Shown: positions 33,901-46,451, counted from the stretch's first letter. The stretch: DNA of 64,000 nucleotides from Pseudopyrenochaeta lycopersici (GCA_003313425.1 NHZP01000006.1:1674001-1738000), one strand, 5' to 3'. Numbers and translations: made by a program. Notes: generated from the letters alone by a model not told the origin.

Positions 33901-35029
33901 AACTATATATCTAGTCCGCAGAATAAGTAAAGGAAAGGAAAATAAAATATATCTCTTGCAGGTAGCAGTTAGAGCTCTTCGCAAGCTTATGTAATAAGGG
34001 GCTAATATTAGTAAGCTAAACTGCTATTTCAGCGTGCTACGCGCGACGAATCCGTCTCTAAAGTAACTTTTAATTATTATTATTCTTGAACTCTAAGCGT
34101 TTTAAGCGGATTCCACTTAGTTTAGCTAAACAGCTAAGCTAAAGCCTTCGCATATTATCCCTAAGCTCTGTATAAAATAATAAATAATAGTAGGTCTTAC
34201 TAAAGTATAGCTTAAAATATTCTCCTATAGGAGGATAGTATAGACAGAAAGCGTGTAGGTTCTAGAAGAGTAGTATAATAAGGTTTGACTATATCTGGCG
34301 AAGTATCCTAGCTTAATACGCACTTATTTTGTGGCTATTACGTAAGATGTTAAGTACGAGGCAAGTATAGTTGTTAAGAACTTAGCGATATATTAGCTTT
34401 ATCTCTTCTAAACAAATTAGCATTTAGTTATCCTCTATATACTCTTTAGCTTAACATAATTAATAAAGAAACCTTTTCTCTGCAGACACTAGGTCTGTAA
34501 ATATTACGTTCGCTTCGCCTAAAGTTAAATAAGTTAGGGGGCTAATCTCTAGACTTGTACTTTGGTGTCTAAGGGATATCGGGCTCATGTATGCACGTGT
34601 GGACTCCTAATTCTACAGTAATAAAACATATCTATAGTGCGAGCTTTTTAGTCTTATTTTAATCAGCCTACTTACAGAGGTTACAGACTCTTTAATAATA
34701 TTTATAGAGGGGGTGCTAAGCTAATTTTGTAAACTTAGTTATCACTCGCCGTTATTCCTTAGCGTGCTGTATAGTTCTAGTGCAGTTTAAGATAGGACGT
34801 TATATTACCTATTACGATATCCCCTTTAGCTTTCTAGCTATACCAGTACACAATAATGCATAAATCAGTCTGTAATAATCTTACTGCTAAGGTAGATCTA
34901 TGCGTTTAGTGCTCTGTCGAGCTTAGGAAGAACCCTAATAATACTAGTCAGGTTTTTACTTGCAGAAGTGTTAATACGTATGTAGAACCCTCTTATACTA
35001 TCTTTAATTTCTAAATATAATAATAGTGT

Positions 35030-35460
35030 GGAGTTAACAAGGTGGTTCGGCACAATCCCGCAGTTCTGGTGTTGTGAATGAGAGGTAACGTTAGAATCAA
35101 ACGTGCGTGAATAACAGGAGCAGCCCTGCCTGTGCAGTCTGCCAGAAACGAAGGTAAGTATAGAGCCTGATTAAAAGTAATAAACAAAATGGTCTGAAAT
35201 CTTATTAAATTGACGTAGCTAATGCACTAGCTACTTCGCAAAATCTCAGTTTTGAAGTGAATTCTCGTGGTGTGTGGTGCATGGTGCATCACGTTTGGTG
35301 CATGATGTTGAGATCTCTCGCATCTCCAAGTTTTATCACCAAATTTCGCTGACAAAGGAAACCTATCATCACCTGATTGCCCAGGTACCCTGTGCAACGG
35401 CACAATAGGTATTATGTGGCAACTGTAGGCTTCAAGGTATAGCCTAATTCGTGAATTATT
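35030..35460. other. Patch of unmutated composition inside the RIP island
   Basis: About 430 bp with balanced base use, short GGTGCAT repeats (about 35275-35310) and no frame. It contrasts sharply with both flanks. It may be a separate insertion or host DNA; no termini or target duplication were recognised. Confidence 0.4.
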
Positions 35461-38400
35461 ATTATCCTAACCATACCTGTTACAGGGCACAGCTCCCGCT
35501 ACAGGTCTTCAGTCTCTAATATACTATATGTCTTAGATGTTTAGGCGCTTAGCGTGTGCGTCTTTACTGCAGTATAGTGCTTTTTCTTAAACTGTACCCA
35601 CGCTAATAAGTAAAGGTTACGCGTATTACTAGATGTGTATTAGTACATAGGCCAAAACGCGGCAGCGCAAAAGATATTAATTCAGAATATTAGGAAATGT
35701 AAACTGCCCCTTATATAACAGGCACACGAAGATTTTAAATCTCTTTAGAAAAAAGGCTTTTATTAAGCTAGTAAGATCATCACCCCTTTAGGGTGTTTCT
35801 GATAGATCTGTATAAGCGAATTAGGTACTGTCGGCTCGCTTTACCTGCGCCTCCTGTCACGCCTTATTAGATGTCTTGTCGTCTACACAACGCCGCATTA
35901 TAGCTTCGCATAGGGTTCGGCCCCCTAGACCTCTTAGCGTTTAGCTAAGAATTAAGGCGCAGCTACGTAGACGCCTTATTATAAGTGCTTATTTAAATTT
36001 ATAATACCTACGCTGCCCTTAGTTCTTACATCTCTTACCTTCTAATAACTATTAACCTTACAACTCTCTACTACGTATGCAAGCATTAAAACCTATAATT
36101 TTCCTCTAGCGCGCATATAATGCGTAACTTTTCTAGCATAACACAGTGTTATAGTTAACTAACTTAGGCGATTCTAATAACATGCGTGTAAGCGATACTA
36201 ATATCCCTATATAATCTTTAACACTTAGAAACGTAGAGAATGCTTTTGCGCATTAAGTTTACTGCAGCTGTTCACTTCCGTTTCTTCCTACTCTAGGTAA
36301 TAAGGATAATACTTCTAGGATTCACAAGGGAAATAGAGAAGACAACAATCTACTCTACGCAACAGAACGTAATAATTAGAGAGGTTTATTACACTACGAG
36401 GATATAAACATTATTATAAAGAACCTATACTTCATAATAATTTATATAAGCAATAGAGAGGCTTATTTTATATATAAAGGTACCCTATCAAATCTATTCG
36501 TGTTCGAATAGTACTAACATTAAGAATAGAGGAGGAACTATTATCGTATAGTAACTAGTGTAATAATAAGCAGTATCGAGTTCTAACCGTAGGACTAGGC
36601 TAAGGTCAGCCAAGCGAGTTAACCTAGGAGATCTTCATAATATAATAGATAGAGCGGGACAGTATCTGCCTAGATAAGCTACTAGAAATAGAGGTAATAA
36701 GACAAATAAATCTCTACTCTAGACAGTCTAGTAAAAATTAAACCCTGTGCTTATATATCTAAATATAATCTAATTAATTTAATTATATGTGGTTGTCTTT
36801 AACCTTTAAGGACGGCTCTTGTAGGTATTCCCCCAGTATCTTCTTATTGCCTTATAAGATTCTCTTTATTAGCCTGTCAGGTCTTACTTCCCTATATTAC
36901 ATTCGTCTTTTCTATACTATTACATAAGATTTACTTAATAAGGAATTTTAAGGTAATGTTTAGAATGTCCCTAGGTCCTTAAGAACTATCCTTACAAAGA
37001 AATCACACGCACAGTAAGTCTGTTATATCTACTTACAGGCCTTATTCCTAGACTTACTAGACCAGCAACTAAGGATGCCTTTACTATAGGGTATTTCCAG
37101 GGTTCACACTTTTAACAGTTAAGCTAGTAATATTCTTAGTAACAGCGGGAATAACCGGGAGGGCGGATCCAGACGGACTATAGTAACAAAGATCGGGTAG
37201 TAACTAAAGTCAATATGTATACATACTGCTTATCCCTAGTTCAAAGAACAGTCTATCTTATTCTATACTGTTTTTACATATGCTAACGACTAAATTTAAG
37301 AGTATCCTTTTATTTTAAATTAAGTTCTAATATAGACAATGTTTCCTGTTATAAACAACCTTAACATTCGCTACTATATAAAGACAAGGATAGACTACAG
37401 TAGGAGATTATTAGCTAGCACGAGCATAAAAGAAAAAATTAGTACTTTATTAAATACACGAGGCCTAGTATTCCCAATCTTTACACTCACTCAATTGTCG
37501 TGCAGGCATAGGTGCCTTCTGTCCTCCTTAAAGACTTCGATTATTCTAAACAGTCTGACATAGGAGACTCTTAAAAAGATATTACGTGGATAATTAAGCT
37601 TAAAAATATAATGAGAATTTAGGACATAGCGTGGTGCAGCGAATTAGGGTTAGACAGTCAGCTTAATAACGTCTTTGTTTTGCTTAAGTAGAGGGACGAA
37701 GAAGCTGTTATACACCACACGTGGGAATTAGTAGAGACCGTTATAAAGGTCCTAGACGAAGAGCTTTATTTAACTTTAGTAGCTAAGTAGAACGATGTTG
37801 TTAATGTGCGTCGCCGCTAGATGATTTCTAACAGCTCGAAAGGCATATTGCAGCAGGCGTTGGCTTCTTTTAGCTGGTAATATTAGTAGACTAAGAGTTA
37901 TAGAATTATAAATTTAGCTACCACTTCCTATCTAGTAATATTCTGGTAGCCCGTCCGCTTTATCCTTCTTTTAGCGAATACATAATATACCTACTAGGTA
38001 GCCCGACTTATTAATAACTAGTAGGTGGCGCACTACACTTCAATAGGCTTACTAAGAAGTCCGTGAAACAGTAACTTAAGTTAGTAAATTTGCTGCTTAA
38101 GTCTGGTGCTAGGGTTAGTTTATGTCTAAGGCAGCGCGCTTCAGGGAGCTTCAGAAAGCGGTTACTAGCGGGTAGTAAAAATAGTTACTCGATACTAACG
38201 CAAGGGAGACTGCGTATGCAACTATTCGAGGTCACCTAACTAAGTTAAATTTTATTGTCTAGTATAATAAACTTAGCCTTTAAATTCTTCCTAAGCCTGC
38301 GAGAGAAGTTCACGAATGCGCAGGTTACCACTAGAGACCTCTCTAGCCCATTTGATCCTTTTAACATCAAACACTGCGCACTTGTTAACCATAACCTTAT

Positions 38401-41400
38401 TCAAATTCGTAGGGCATTCTAGATAAGAAACTAGTTTAGGTAGGCTATTATTAGGCTCTCGTAAGTAGTCTTTATTACTTGTGGTCCTTTTATATTTAGG
38501 AACTCTATTAACGTAACGTTACTTTTAGAGAGAAAAACAGCTACGCTATAACAGGCATAGTATACCTTCTACATACGGTAGTTAAGAAGACTTAGAAGAC
38601 GCTGCGTAATCTTTTCCTTAGTATAGAAGTACGATAGTTACACTAAAGTAAAACAGGCTCTTGCTACTAAATTAGAGGATCCGGCGTTACTCTATTTAAA
38701 GTAGCTACTATCTATACTAGAGAGTAACGTATAATATCTTAATTTTCTGTTATAGGTATTATAAAGCCGTAAGTTAATATTAAAAGAGTAAAGTCGCTTA
38801 AATCTAGTTTGCCTGACTAGTTCTATCATGCGTAAAACTTATCCACGCCTAGTAATCTGCTAGCGCTCTAGAAAATTATAGGGAACTAAGTATATAAACT
38901 TAGGTATTAACGCCTCACTTCAGCAGCAGAACCCGGCTTTATGCATTAAGTATGCCGTAAGTTATGCATCATAGGATACTGTCAGAGAGCAAATATCCTA
39001 AGGACCAATGCAGCGAAATCATATCATACATAAGTACTAAAGCTAAGGCGCCCCTCCGTCCTTTACCAGTCTGACTAGTATCCTACCACGGCAAAATGTT
39101 GGTATGCACTACTAAAGAGGCAGACTCGGACGAGGAGTAGGAAGACTACAACGACAACAACGACGATAAAGATAAGGAGGACCTGCTTAAAGACTACCTC
39201 CATTTCCAGCGAATAGTCTTACGGCCACATCTCTGCTTGCATCGTTCAAATATTACCCTTAGCCTACTTAAAAACGATTCACGTCCAGCGCCTAAAAGTA
39301 TAGTGTCTTCTCCTAGGAACATCCGGGAATAGTTTATCCCCGCAAAGCTTATATCTTTACTTTGTTAGGAAATGCAGCAGGAAAATTTACAAAATACTAC
39401 TATTAAGGAGCCCTAACAGAGCACTAGCAGCTAGTCCGATTATAAAACTATACCTAGTCCTTAATCTGTAGCCTATTACAGTATATCTAAAGTAAAACTA
39501 TTTTCTAAACCTATTCTAGCAACTAGCGAGGACAAAGATCTAAAAACCTACGCCTAAATTATTTTCCTTAATAAGAGTAAGAAGATAGAAGTTCTAAATT
39601 AATTTTTTAAGCTAGACTACTACTGCTAGGGTTAGTAAGCTAATTACGTCCTACCCTTAATTTTATAGCTAGGGATAGGTAATAATTTTAGGACTCCTCT
39701 ACTATATTTCTTCACTGTTATTCTGTATAAGCATTTAATCTGTCACACGAAGGCAATTAGATTATAGGAGGATTTTGGTTACTTATTTTCTAGACTGCAA
39801 TTAAACCTATAGCTAGAGGTATTCCTAATACTTAGAAAGCTACCTCTTATCTTTTTGTCATTCTACTATCAAATAATCTGTCTCCGTAAAATATACTACT
39901 TTACACAGACAACTAAATATAGACAGATATATAGCTTAAACTAGGATAGAATAGTATTACTAGCTTAAGGTCGAACCCCCTAACGTAATAGGACAGAGAC
40001 TATTAAAGGCTTAAATTTCTACAGAAAATCTTCTACCGTATAATTTCTTAGTATACCTAACTTTTATAGCATCGTTTAAGAAATAGGTCTAAGTAATTAG
40101 TTAATTACACTTAATTTTTTACTAGTTAAATTCTTTTATAGACCCTCCTGCCGCGAGACGTAATATTGTAATCAATCATGTTAAATATCCTATTTGCCTA
40201 CATTATAAGCGCAGCTTACATAGATTTACTCCTAACAAACGGCAGCGTAGCCACATTTAGTTCTCAGAAAACCTAGCCAGTAAAGTGTAGCTCAGCACAT
40301 AGAGGCCTTTCTACCGCTGTTGCCACTTCTATTACATTAACACTATTCAGTACAACAACACGCAGCACTACTACAGCTAGTTCTATTCCTTCTAGAACTA
40401 CTAATTATATAGTCATTATTAACAAATAGAGAGCCAAGTTAAAGTTGCCTGCTCTCGTTTAGGACTCTATTCTTAAAGCTAATGCTCTTAAAACTTATAT
40501 TAATAGGAACAGAAAGATAGTCCACGAACTAAATCCTAGATCTTTTACTCAGATTCTTACCCCTAGTAATATTCAAGATAATTTTAAGAGTATTTTTGTT
40601 AGTAGCTGGCTTTGTGAGAAGCCACACCTAGATAGAATGAACGGTATCTGTGCTACTATGTCATCTAGCTGGCTTCATAAAAGTACTAGGCACGCTAATA
40701 TCTTAATATTAAAAAGCTATACAAGAATTAGGTGTGCGAGTTTTCGTAGCATTACTAGCTATAACCTTACATAGATTTATGTAGTAAAGAGCCGAAATCA
40801 TAGTTTAGACCTCCTTATACTAAAGAGTTTAGATTCTTAGCGCTAGTAGTATAGAGAAGAGCCGTGTAACATTTAAATACTAAATATCATTCTTATTTAC
40901 AATTTAACTCTGTAGCTTCTTTAAATCTTTATAATAACAGTGTAAACTAGTCTAACGTGCATCTGCGTCTCCTCCTATTATATTCCGGCCCTCAAATTAT
41001 AATTCGCATTAGATCTACAAGCCGTGAATACAAGCTCTTAAAGACACTCCTCTGTAAGTAGTCCCTATAGTTTGCGGCTACATTTAAAGGCGACTTTTAG
41101 GAAGGTGAGGAGCAGTCAACAACTATAGCTGAGATAGATAACGTCGTCTTAGTCTAGAGTTTTAAAGTACTACAATAGGCTGTACCTTAGCAGAGTTGTC
41201 TTTAGCAAGTTAACACTAAAGAACAGAATTACTGCCGCTATCGAATTCGTTAGAATTACTAACATATATGGCGTTACTAGGATAGAGACCCTAATGGCTA
41301 AGGATATTAAGGCTGTTATTATAAATAATCCTAGTCCAGGCTCTAAATTCTTCTTAAGAGCCGCCGATACCTACACTTACTACCTTACATCTAAGCATAA

Positions 41401-41857
41401 TGCTTCGGGGGAGTCTCTACCTAAAGAAAATCCAGTGCGGAGGCTGTTAGCTGCTGCTGTAGTTAAGGGATATCTCTAAGATAACAATTACAAATTTTTA
41501 AAGGAGACTCAGGAGGTCACTAATTTTTCTGCTAATCTTCTTAAAACAGTAAAGGCTACGCTTAAGAGCGCGAGATCTGTCTACGACGGGATTGGGGTCA
41601 ATGATCCCTTTAGTGGAGGGAGTATATATCTTGTAAAAGGAAAGGATTGAAGGCATCTACCCTAATCTGCAAGTCATCTGCTGAGAGGAAGATAAGGAGT
41701 GTGCGAAACCAGAAACCGAACCTGCACACCACTGTACGTACAATGCACGATAGATATCTCAAGGCATAATGATACTAGGGAGAACAGCGATGATGAGCAT
41801 AACGAAAGCAGCCGGCACAATAAGTATAAACACTCATCGTGCCAACGATACTTAGGA

Positions 41858-42194
41858 CTGCGAAAGTGATGACATGGGACGACCTTGAACAGACACGAGC
41901 GGAGCATGCTATGAAGAGGCGAAGAAGGCCGAGAAAGAGGCGAAAAAGGCCGACAGGCAGGCTAAGAAAGTCGCGAACACAATGTTACAGGCAGAAGCAA
42001 CGGCTGGCAAGATAAAACGTGGTCGGAAGCGTAAAAGTACTGCGTCAAGCACAGATGGGTCAGAGCAAGAAGCTGATAGCCTGGGGGCAAGTGCCAAAGT
42101 TGTTCGCACAAGCGAAGCGCAAGTGAGGGTGAATGATATAGAGCCCCAGAGACAAAAATGTACGAGCAGAAGAGCAATAACGATAGTAAATTAA
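41858..42194 (+). pseudogene. C-terminal fragment of a pogo/Fot1 transposase
   Basis: MTWDDLEQTRAEHA, then after a frame change an Ala/Lys/Glu coiled stretch (EEAKKAEKEAKKADRQAKK) and a basic tail GKIKRGRKRKSTASSTDG. This is the usual end of Molly/Fot1-like transposases. The catalytic part is missing to the left, where the RIP island ends. It differs from the two complete pogo-like elements downstream, which end in a zinc knuckle. Confidence 0.6.
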
Positions 42195-42785
42195 GGTCTT
42201 CATCATATTTCCGTAGTTCTGTGCTCTTTATCTTCGTTACTGCACCTCGTCGTGTCTTGTGCCTGCGGTCAATGTGCGCTCCGTCCCTTATGCCTTAATA
42301 TGCCGATGCCAAAGGCTTAATTAGCGCGAGTTAGCGAAGCGTAGGTTAAGAAGGATGAGTTATATCAGAAGCATCGAGCCCCAGGCGGATGTGGTACATA
42401 GTTAACAACACCCTTCAAGCTTGTAGGAAGCGAACACATTGCCTCTATTTAGATATGTCCCTCGCTAGTTCGAAGATGCGGGTGAGCTCCCTGTACAGAC
42501 ATTGCATTGGCCTGGCTTCGTTTCTCCTGCTTGTTGTGCCCTTCCCCGCTGATGTGGGGGGGCAGACTTGGCCTCGGGCTCTAGCAGCATCGCACCAGGT
42601 AATATCCACCGCTCGATCGCAGCCGCATCCTTCGAACCTGTAAAACTGGTCGTCGCACATTTTCGGAGTCTATAGGTTGCAAGAAAGGCCGACGTTCTGT
42701 GGGGTGATAGGAGGATGACAGGCGAAGGCGAGGAGACAGTTCGTGGGAGGGGTCGCTTTGAGCTGACTAATACGCAATAACGTTA
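42195..42785. other. Intergenic stretch before the tandem pogo elements
   Basis: No supported frame. Nothing recognised apart from the TA target at 42784-42785. Confidence 0.4.
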
Positions 42786-44628
42786 ACGTGTTCCACCACT
42801 CAGTGGGCAAAACCAGTCAGTGGGCAACCCCACCAAAATCAACCTATACCACCACGTTCAAACAGTAATAGCCTCAACACAATAACTCCAAATGGCTCAA
42901 AAAGAAGGCAGGGTAGAGCTAGCTATAGCAGCGATTCAAAAAAATCAAATTTCTAAAGTTTCTCATGCAGCTGCGCTGTATGCAGTCCCTCGTTCAACAC
43001 TTGAACGCCGCCTCAAAGGCACCCTACCTCAAGCCGTGCGCAACCGCCACAAGCGCAAGCTAGACCCTACTGAAGAGCAGTCCCTTATTCAATGGATACT
43101 AGACCTCGCCCAACGAGGCTTTCCACCTCAAATTATCGCTGTACAGCGGATGGCAGATGTACTGCTAGCTGCGCGAGGTGACGATCCTCCTCCTCAGCCT
43201 GTTGGCAAGAACTGGATGTCGCGCTTCATCAATCGCGAGCCAGAACTCTGTACAAGATGGAATAGAAAGCTCCACTCGCAGCGCGCTCTAAGCGAGGACC
43301 CAGCTTCTATCAGTGCGTGGTTTAGGCTTGTACAAGAGACGTGCTATGCGTACGGCATAGTAGACGCAGACTTCTACAACTTTGATGAGACTGGGTTTAT
43401 GATGGGCGTCGCAGCAACGTCAAAGGTTGTCACTAGCTCAGACACTATAGGACGAGCAGTCATGGTTCAGCCAGGCAACCGCAACTGGGTCACGGCAATT
43501 GAGTCTATCAGCGCGACAGGCCGAGTGCTGCCTCCGTTCATTATCTTACATGCTAAGATGCACCAAGCTGCCTGGTACAACAGGCTACCTGCAGGCTCAG
43601 CAGGCTCAGTACTCGCAGTTAGCGACAATGGCTGGACAACAGATAAGCTAGGCCTTGACTGGCTGAAGCACTTTAACAGGCACACGGCCTGCTGCGCTCA
43701 AGGAGCCTATCGCCTGCTTATACTAGATGGGCACAGCAGCCACGCAACACCTGAGTTCGACCAGTACTGTAAGGAGAATAAGATTATTAGCCTCTGCATG
43801 CCTCCTCATACCTCGCATCTCCTGCAGCCTCTTGATGTTGGCTGCTACTCTCCTCTCAAGCATGTGTGCGGCAAGGAGATAGACGAGCTTGCGCGTAAGG
43901 GTATATTTCATGTTGATAAGCTAGACTTCCTCTCTATCTACTATACAGTCAGACGCAAGGTATTTACAGAGAAGAACATTAAGGCAGGCTTTCGAGCAAC
44001 AGGCCTTGTCCCAGCTTGTCCTGAGCGCGTCCTCTCGTCGCTCACAGTTGTCCGTACGCCGTCTCCACCAGCGACAACAGAGGTAGCAGCAGCTGAGTGG
44101 ACAGCTGAGACGCCGCGCACGATATCTCAGCTTGAGAAACAGGCTCAGCTAGTTCAAGACCTCCTGCATCGTCAGTCTCAGAGCCCAAGTAGCCAAGCTA
44201 TTCGCCAGCTTGTTAAGGGTTGTCACCTTGCTATGAACTCAGCAGCTATCCTCGCGGACGAGAATACAAAGCTGCGTGCAGCTGCTCAACGTAAACAACG
44301 TAAGAAACAGCAGCGCAGGCAATATATAGCCCGTGGAGGAGCTCTGCAGGTTGAGCAGGGCCAGCTGCTTGCTGCAGAGGCTGGTAGGGTAGTCAATGAG
44401 GGTAGTCAAGCTCAGCCTGAGCGAGTGCGCCAGCGCGCACCACCAACGTGCAGCAACTGTCATATCCAAGGACATACTCGAACTCAGTGTAGAGGTAGCT
44501 AGACTAGCTTATCTATTAATTTTATCTATTATTTACTATGCTGCTGTTGAACAATTAAGTAAAAAGGTGCATCAATTTTGGTGGGGTTGCCCACTGACTG
44601 GTTTTGCCCACTGAGCGGCGGAACACGT
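42786..44628 (+). mobile_element. Complete pogo/Fot1-like DNA transposon, copy 1
   Basis: 1,843 bp. Terminal inverted repeats of about 54 bp (42786-42839 and 44575-44628) with two mismatches, starting ACGTGTTCCACC. TA flanks at 42784-42785 and 44629-44630. Each end carries two direct copies of CAGTGGGCAA-type sub-repeats, possible transposase sites. One intact transposase frame lies inside, with no sign of RIP, so the element may be active. Confidence 0.93.
42892..44502 (+). CDS. Pogo/Fot1-like transposase with C-terminal zinc knuckle
   Basis: ATG start, 536 aa, intron-free. An N-terminal psq-type helix-turn-helix (KEGRVELAIAAIQKN, SKVSHAAALYAVPRSTLERR) is followed by a CENP-B-type DNA-binding domain (PTEEQSLIQWILDLAQRGFP, residues about 58-135). 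The DDE_1 catalytic core has D165 in FDETG, D279 in LILDGHSSH and D315 in LQPLDVG, giving D-x35-D spacing of pogo. The C-terminus is basic and ends with CSNCHIQGHTRTQC, a CCHC knuckle. It cuts and pastes the element at TA sites in the nucleus. All catalytic Asp are present. It is about 60-70% similar by eye to the neighbour transposase. Confidence 0.93.
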   Translation: MAQKEGRVELAIAAIQKNQISKVSHAAALYAVPRSTLERRLKGTLPQAVRNRHKRKLDPTEEQSLIQWILDLAQRGFPPQIIAVQRMADVLLAARGDDPPPQPVGKNWMSRFINREPELCTRWNRKLHSQRALSEDPASISAWFRLVQETCYAYGIVDADFYNFDETGFMMGVAATSKVVTSSDTIGRAVMVQPGNRNWVTAIESISATGRVLPPFIILHAKMHQAAWYNRLPAGSAGSVLAVSDNGWTTDKLGLDWLKHFNRHTACCAQGAYRLLILDGHSSHATPEFDQYCKENKIISLCMPPHTSHLLQPLDVGCYSPLKHVCGKEIDELARKGIFHVDKLDFLSIYYTVRRKVFTEKNIKAGFRATGLVPACPERVLSSLTVVRTPSPPATTEVAAAEWTAETPRTISQLEKQAQLVQDLLHRQSQSPSSQAIRQLVKGCHLAMNSAAILADENTKLRAAAQRKQRKKQQRRQYIARGGALQVEQGQLLAAEAGRVVNEGSQAQPERVRQRAPPTCSNCHIQGHTRTQCRGS

Positions 44629-44630
44629 TA

Positions 44631-46449
44631 ACGTGTTCCACCACTCGGTGGCCAACACCAGTCGGTGGCCCGCCTCATCAACACTAACGCGATTGCTCTC
44701 AAAACAACCACCATGACTATTCAACGACCGCCTCACGCAGCTCAAAAGGAGGGCCGTGTCCTTCTTGCGTCTAAAGCGATTAATTTAAAAAAAATTACAA
44801 GTGTGCACAAGGCCGCGCAGCTGTATGATGTTCCTCGAACGACGCTCCGAGGCCGCCTTAAAGGCCGCCTGCCTACCTTAACGATTAACGCACGCAAACG
44901 TAAGCTATTACCTACTGAGGAGGAGTCTCTCGTTCAGTGGATACTAGACCTTGATCGACGAGGTTTTCCGCCTCAGATCATTGACGTACGACGAATGGCA
45001 GACTCCCTACTCGCCGCACCCGGCGAGCAGCCTCCACTACCACCTGTTGGCAAGAACCGGGTGTCACGCTTTATCAACGCGCAGTCAGAGCTTCAGACAA
45101 AGTGGAACCGAAAATTTCACTCACAACGCGCGAAATGCGAGGATCCTGTGAAAATAAACGAGTGGTTCAGTCTCGTACAGGACACGCGCGAGACCTACGG
45201 GATAGTAGACGCAGATACCTATAACTTTGATGAGACTGGCTTCGCGATGGGTGTCGCCTCAACGTCAAAGGTTGTCACTAGCTCTGATACTATTGGTCGG
45301 GCAACCGTCGTACAGCCAGGTAATCGTGAATGGGTAACGACTATTGAGTGTGTGAGCGCAGTAGGCCGCCTTCTACCTCCGTTCATTATCCTCAAGGCGA
45401 AGGTCCACCAGGCTAGTTGGTACCTAGCTGGACTGCCTGACGACTGGGCTATTACTGTTAGCAACAACGGTTGGACAAGAGATGACCTTGGATTCGAGTG
45501 GCTGAAGCATTTTGACCTGCACACAGCCTCGTCCTCTGTAGGAGGCTATCGCCTGCTGATACTCGACGGCCACAGCAGCCACGCAACGCCTGAGTTTGAT
45601 AAGTACTGCAAGGAGAGGAACATAATTAGTCTCTGTATGTCTGCCCACACGTCACATAAGCTTCAGCCGTTAGATGTTGGGTGCTTCTCGCCGTTTAAGA
45701 CAGCGTACGGACAAGAGGTGACCGAGCTTGCTCGCCGGGGCGTCTACCACGTCGATAAGAACGAGTTTCTCTATATATATCCACGTATACGGCCAGCTGT
45801 TTTCTCTATTTTAAACGTCCTTGGAGGCTTCCGGGGAACAGGCCTTGTCCCGTTTAGTCCTGAACGCGTCCTAGAAACGCTTACTGTTGTCCGTACGCCG
45901 TCTCCACCGCAGCAGTCAGCTACGTTTGAGCCTGCCTGGACGGCCGAAACGCCTCGTAAGATGACGCAGCTTGATCAACAGGCTCACCTCGTACGTGAGC
46001 TCCTTCAGCGTCCATCGCAGAGCCCTTCAAGCAAGGCTCTCGCGCAGCTTGCGATGAGCTCAGCTACGATTTTGGCTGAAGAAAACAGTAAACTTCGTGC
46101 CCTCCACACCCGTAGAAGACGTCAGAAGGGCATGCAGCGACAATATATAGCAACTGGAGACGTACTACAGGTCGCGACAGGTCGCGCGTTGGCAGTAGCA
46201 GCTGATATAGCCTATAATGAGATGGTGGAGGCTGCAGCTTCTCGCCCTCAACAGCGAGCGCCGCCTACCTGCAGTAACTGTCATATCCAAGGTCACAAAC
46301 GAACTCAATGTAGACAGAGATAGAGTATAATATTACTATATTTGCTAGAAAATTGACTGCGTGGATGTCGCGTTATCGTACATTGAGATCCTCGCGTTTT
46401 GATGAGGTGGGCCACCGACTGGTGTTGGCCACCGACTGGTGGAACACGT
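44631..46449 (+). mobile_element. Complete pogo/Fot1-like DNA transposon, copy 2
   Basis: 1,819 bp. Inverted repeats of 50 bp (44631-44680, 46400-46449) with two mismatches, beginning ACGTGTTCCACC and carrying GTCGGTGGCC sub-repeats. The left TA (44629-44630) is also the right TA of copy 1; the right TA is at 46450-46451. The internal sequence is clearly diverged from copy 1, so this is a related subfamily and not a tandem duplication. Confidence 0.93.
44713..46323 (+). CDS. Pogo/Fot1-like transposase, second subfamily, with C-terminal zinc knuckle
   Basis: ATG at 44713 (the open frame extends upstream to GTG 44665, inside the inverted repeat). 536 aa. Same order as its neighbour: psq helix-turn-helix (KEGRVLLASKAINLKK), CENP-B DNA-binding domain (PTEEESLVQWILDLDRRGFP), DDE_1 core with D173 (FDETG), D285 (LILDGHSSH) and D321 (LQPLDVG), basic tail and CCHC knuckle CSNCHIQGHKRTQC. 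The frame is uninterrupted. It has likely the same reaction as the neighbour, with different end sequence recognised (GTCGGTGGCC rather than CAGTGGGCAA). Confidence 0.93.
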   Translation: MTIQRPPHAAQKEGRVLLASKAINLKKITSVHKAAQLYDVPRTTLRGRLKGRLPTLTINARKRKLLPTEEESLVQWILDLDRRGFPPQIIDVRRMADSLLAAPGEQPPLPPVGKNRVSRFINAQSELQTKWNRKFHSQRAKCEDPVKINEWFSLVQDTRETYGIVDADTYNFDETGFAMGVASTSKVVTSSDTIGRATVVQPGNREWVTTIECVSAVGRLLPPFIILKAKVHQASWYLAGLPDDWAITVSNNGWTRDDLGFEWLKHFDLHTASSSVGGYRLLILDGHSSHATPEFDKYCKERNIISLCMSAHTSHKLQPLDVGCFSPFKTAYGQEVTELARRGVYHVDKNEFLYIYPRIRPAVFSILNVLGGFRGTGLVPFSPERVLETLTVVRTPSPPQQSATFEPAWTAETPRKMTQLDQQAHLVRELLQRPSQSPSSKALAQLAMSSATILAEENSKLRALHTRRRRQKGMQRQYIATGDVLQVATGRALAVAADIAYNEMVEAAASRPQQRAPPTCSNCHIQGHKRTQCRQR

Positions 46450-46451
46450 TA

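Larger units (their letters stand above)
29461..41650. other. 12-kb TpA-rich RIP island without genes
   Basis: Dense TAG/TAA/CTA/TTA words in all frames, no open frame beyond about 75 codons, and abrupt composition changes at both edges. This matches heavily RIP-mutated transposons. Parts of the plus strand between about 39100 and 41640 give long runs of plausible protein broken mainly by TAG/TAA (for example LKTYINRNRKIVHELNPRSF near 40490, and 41294-41479), so a large degraded element in plus orientation is likely; I cannot assign its class. Less mutated patches lie at about 30058-30150, 32430-32720 and 35030-35460. Confidence 0.7.
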
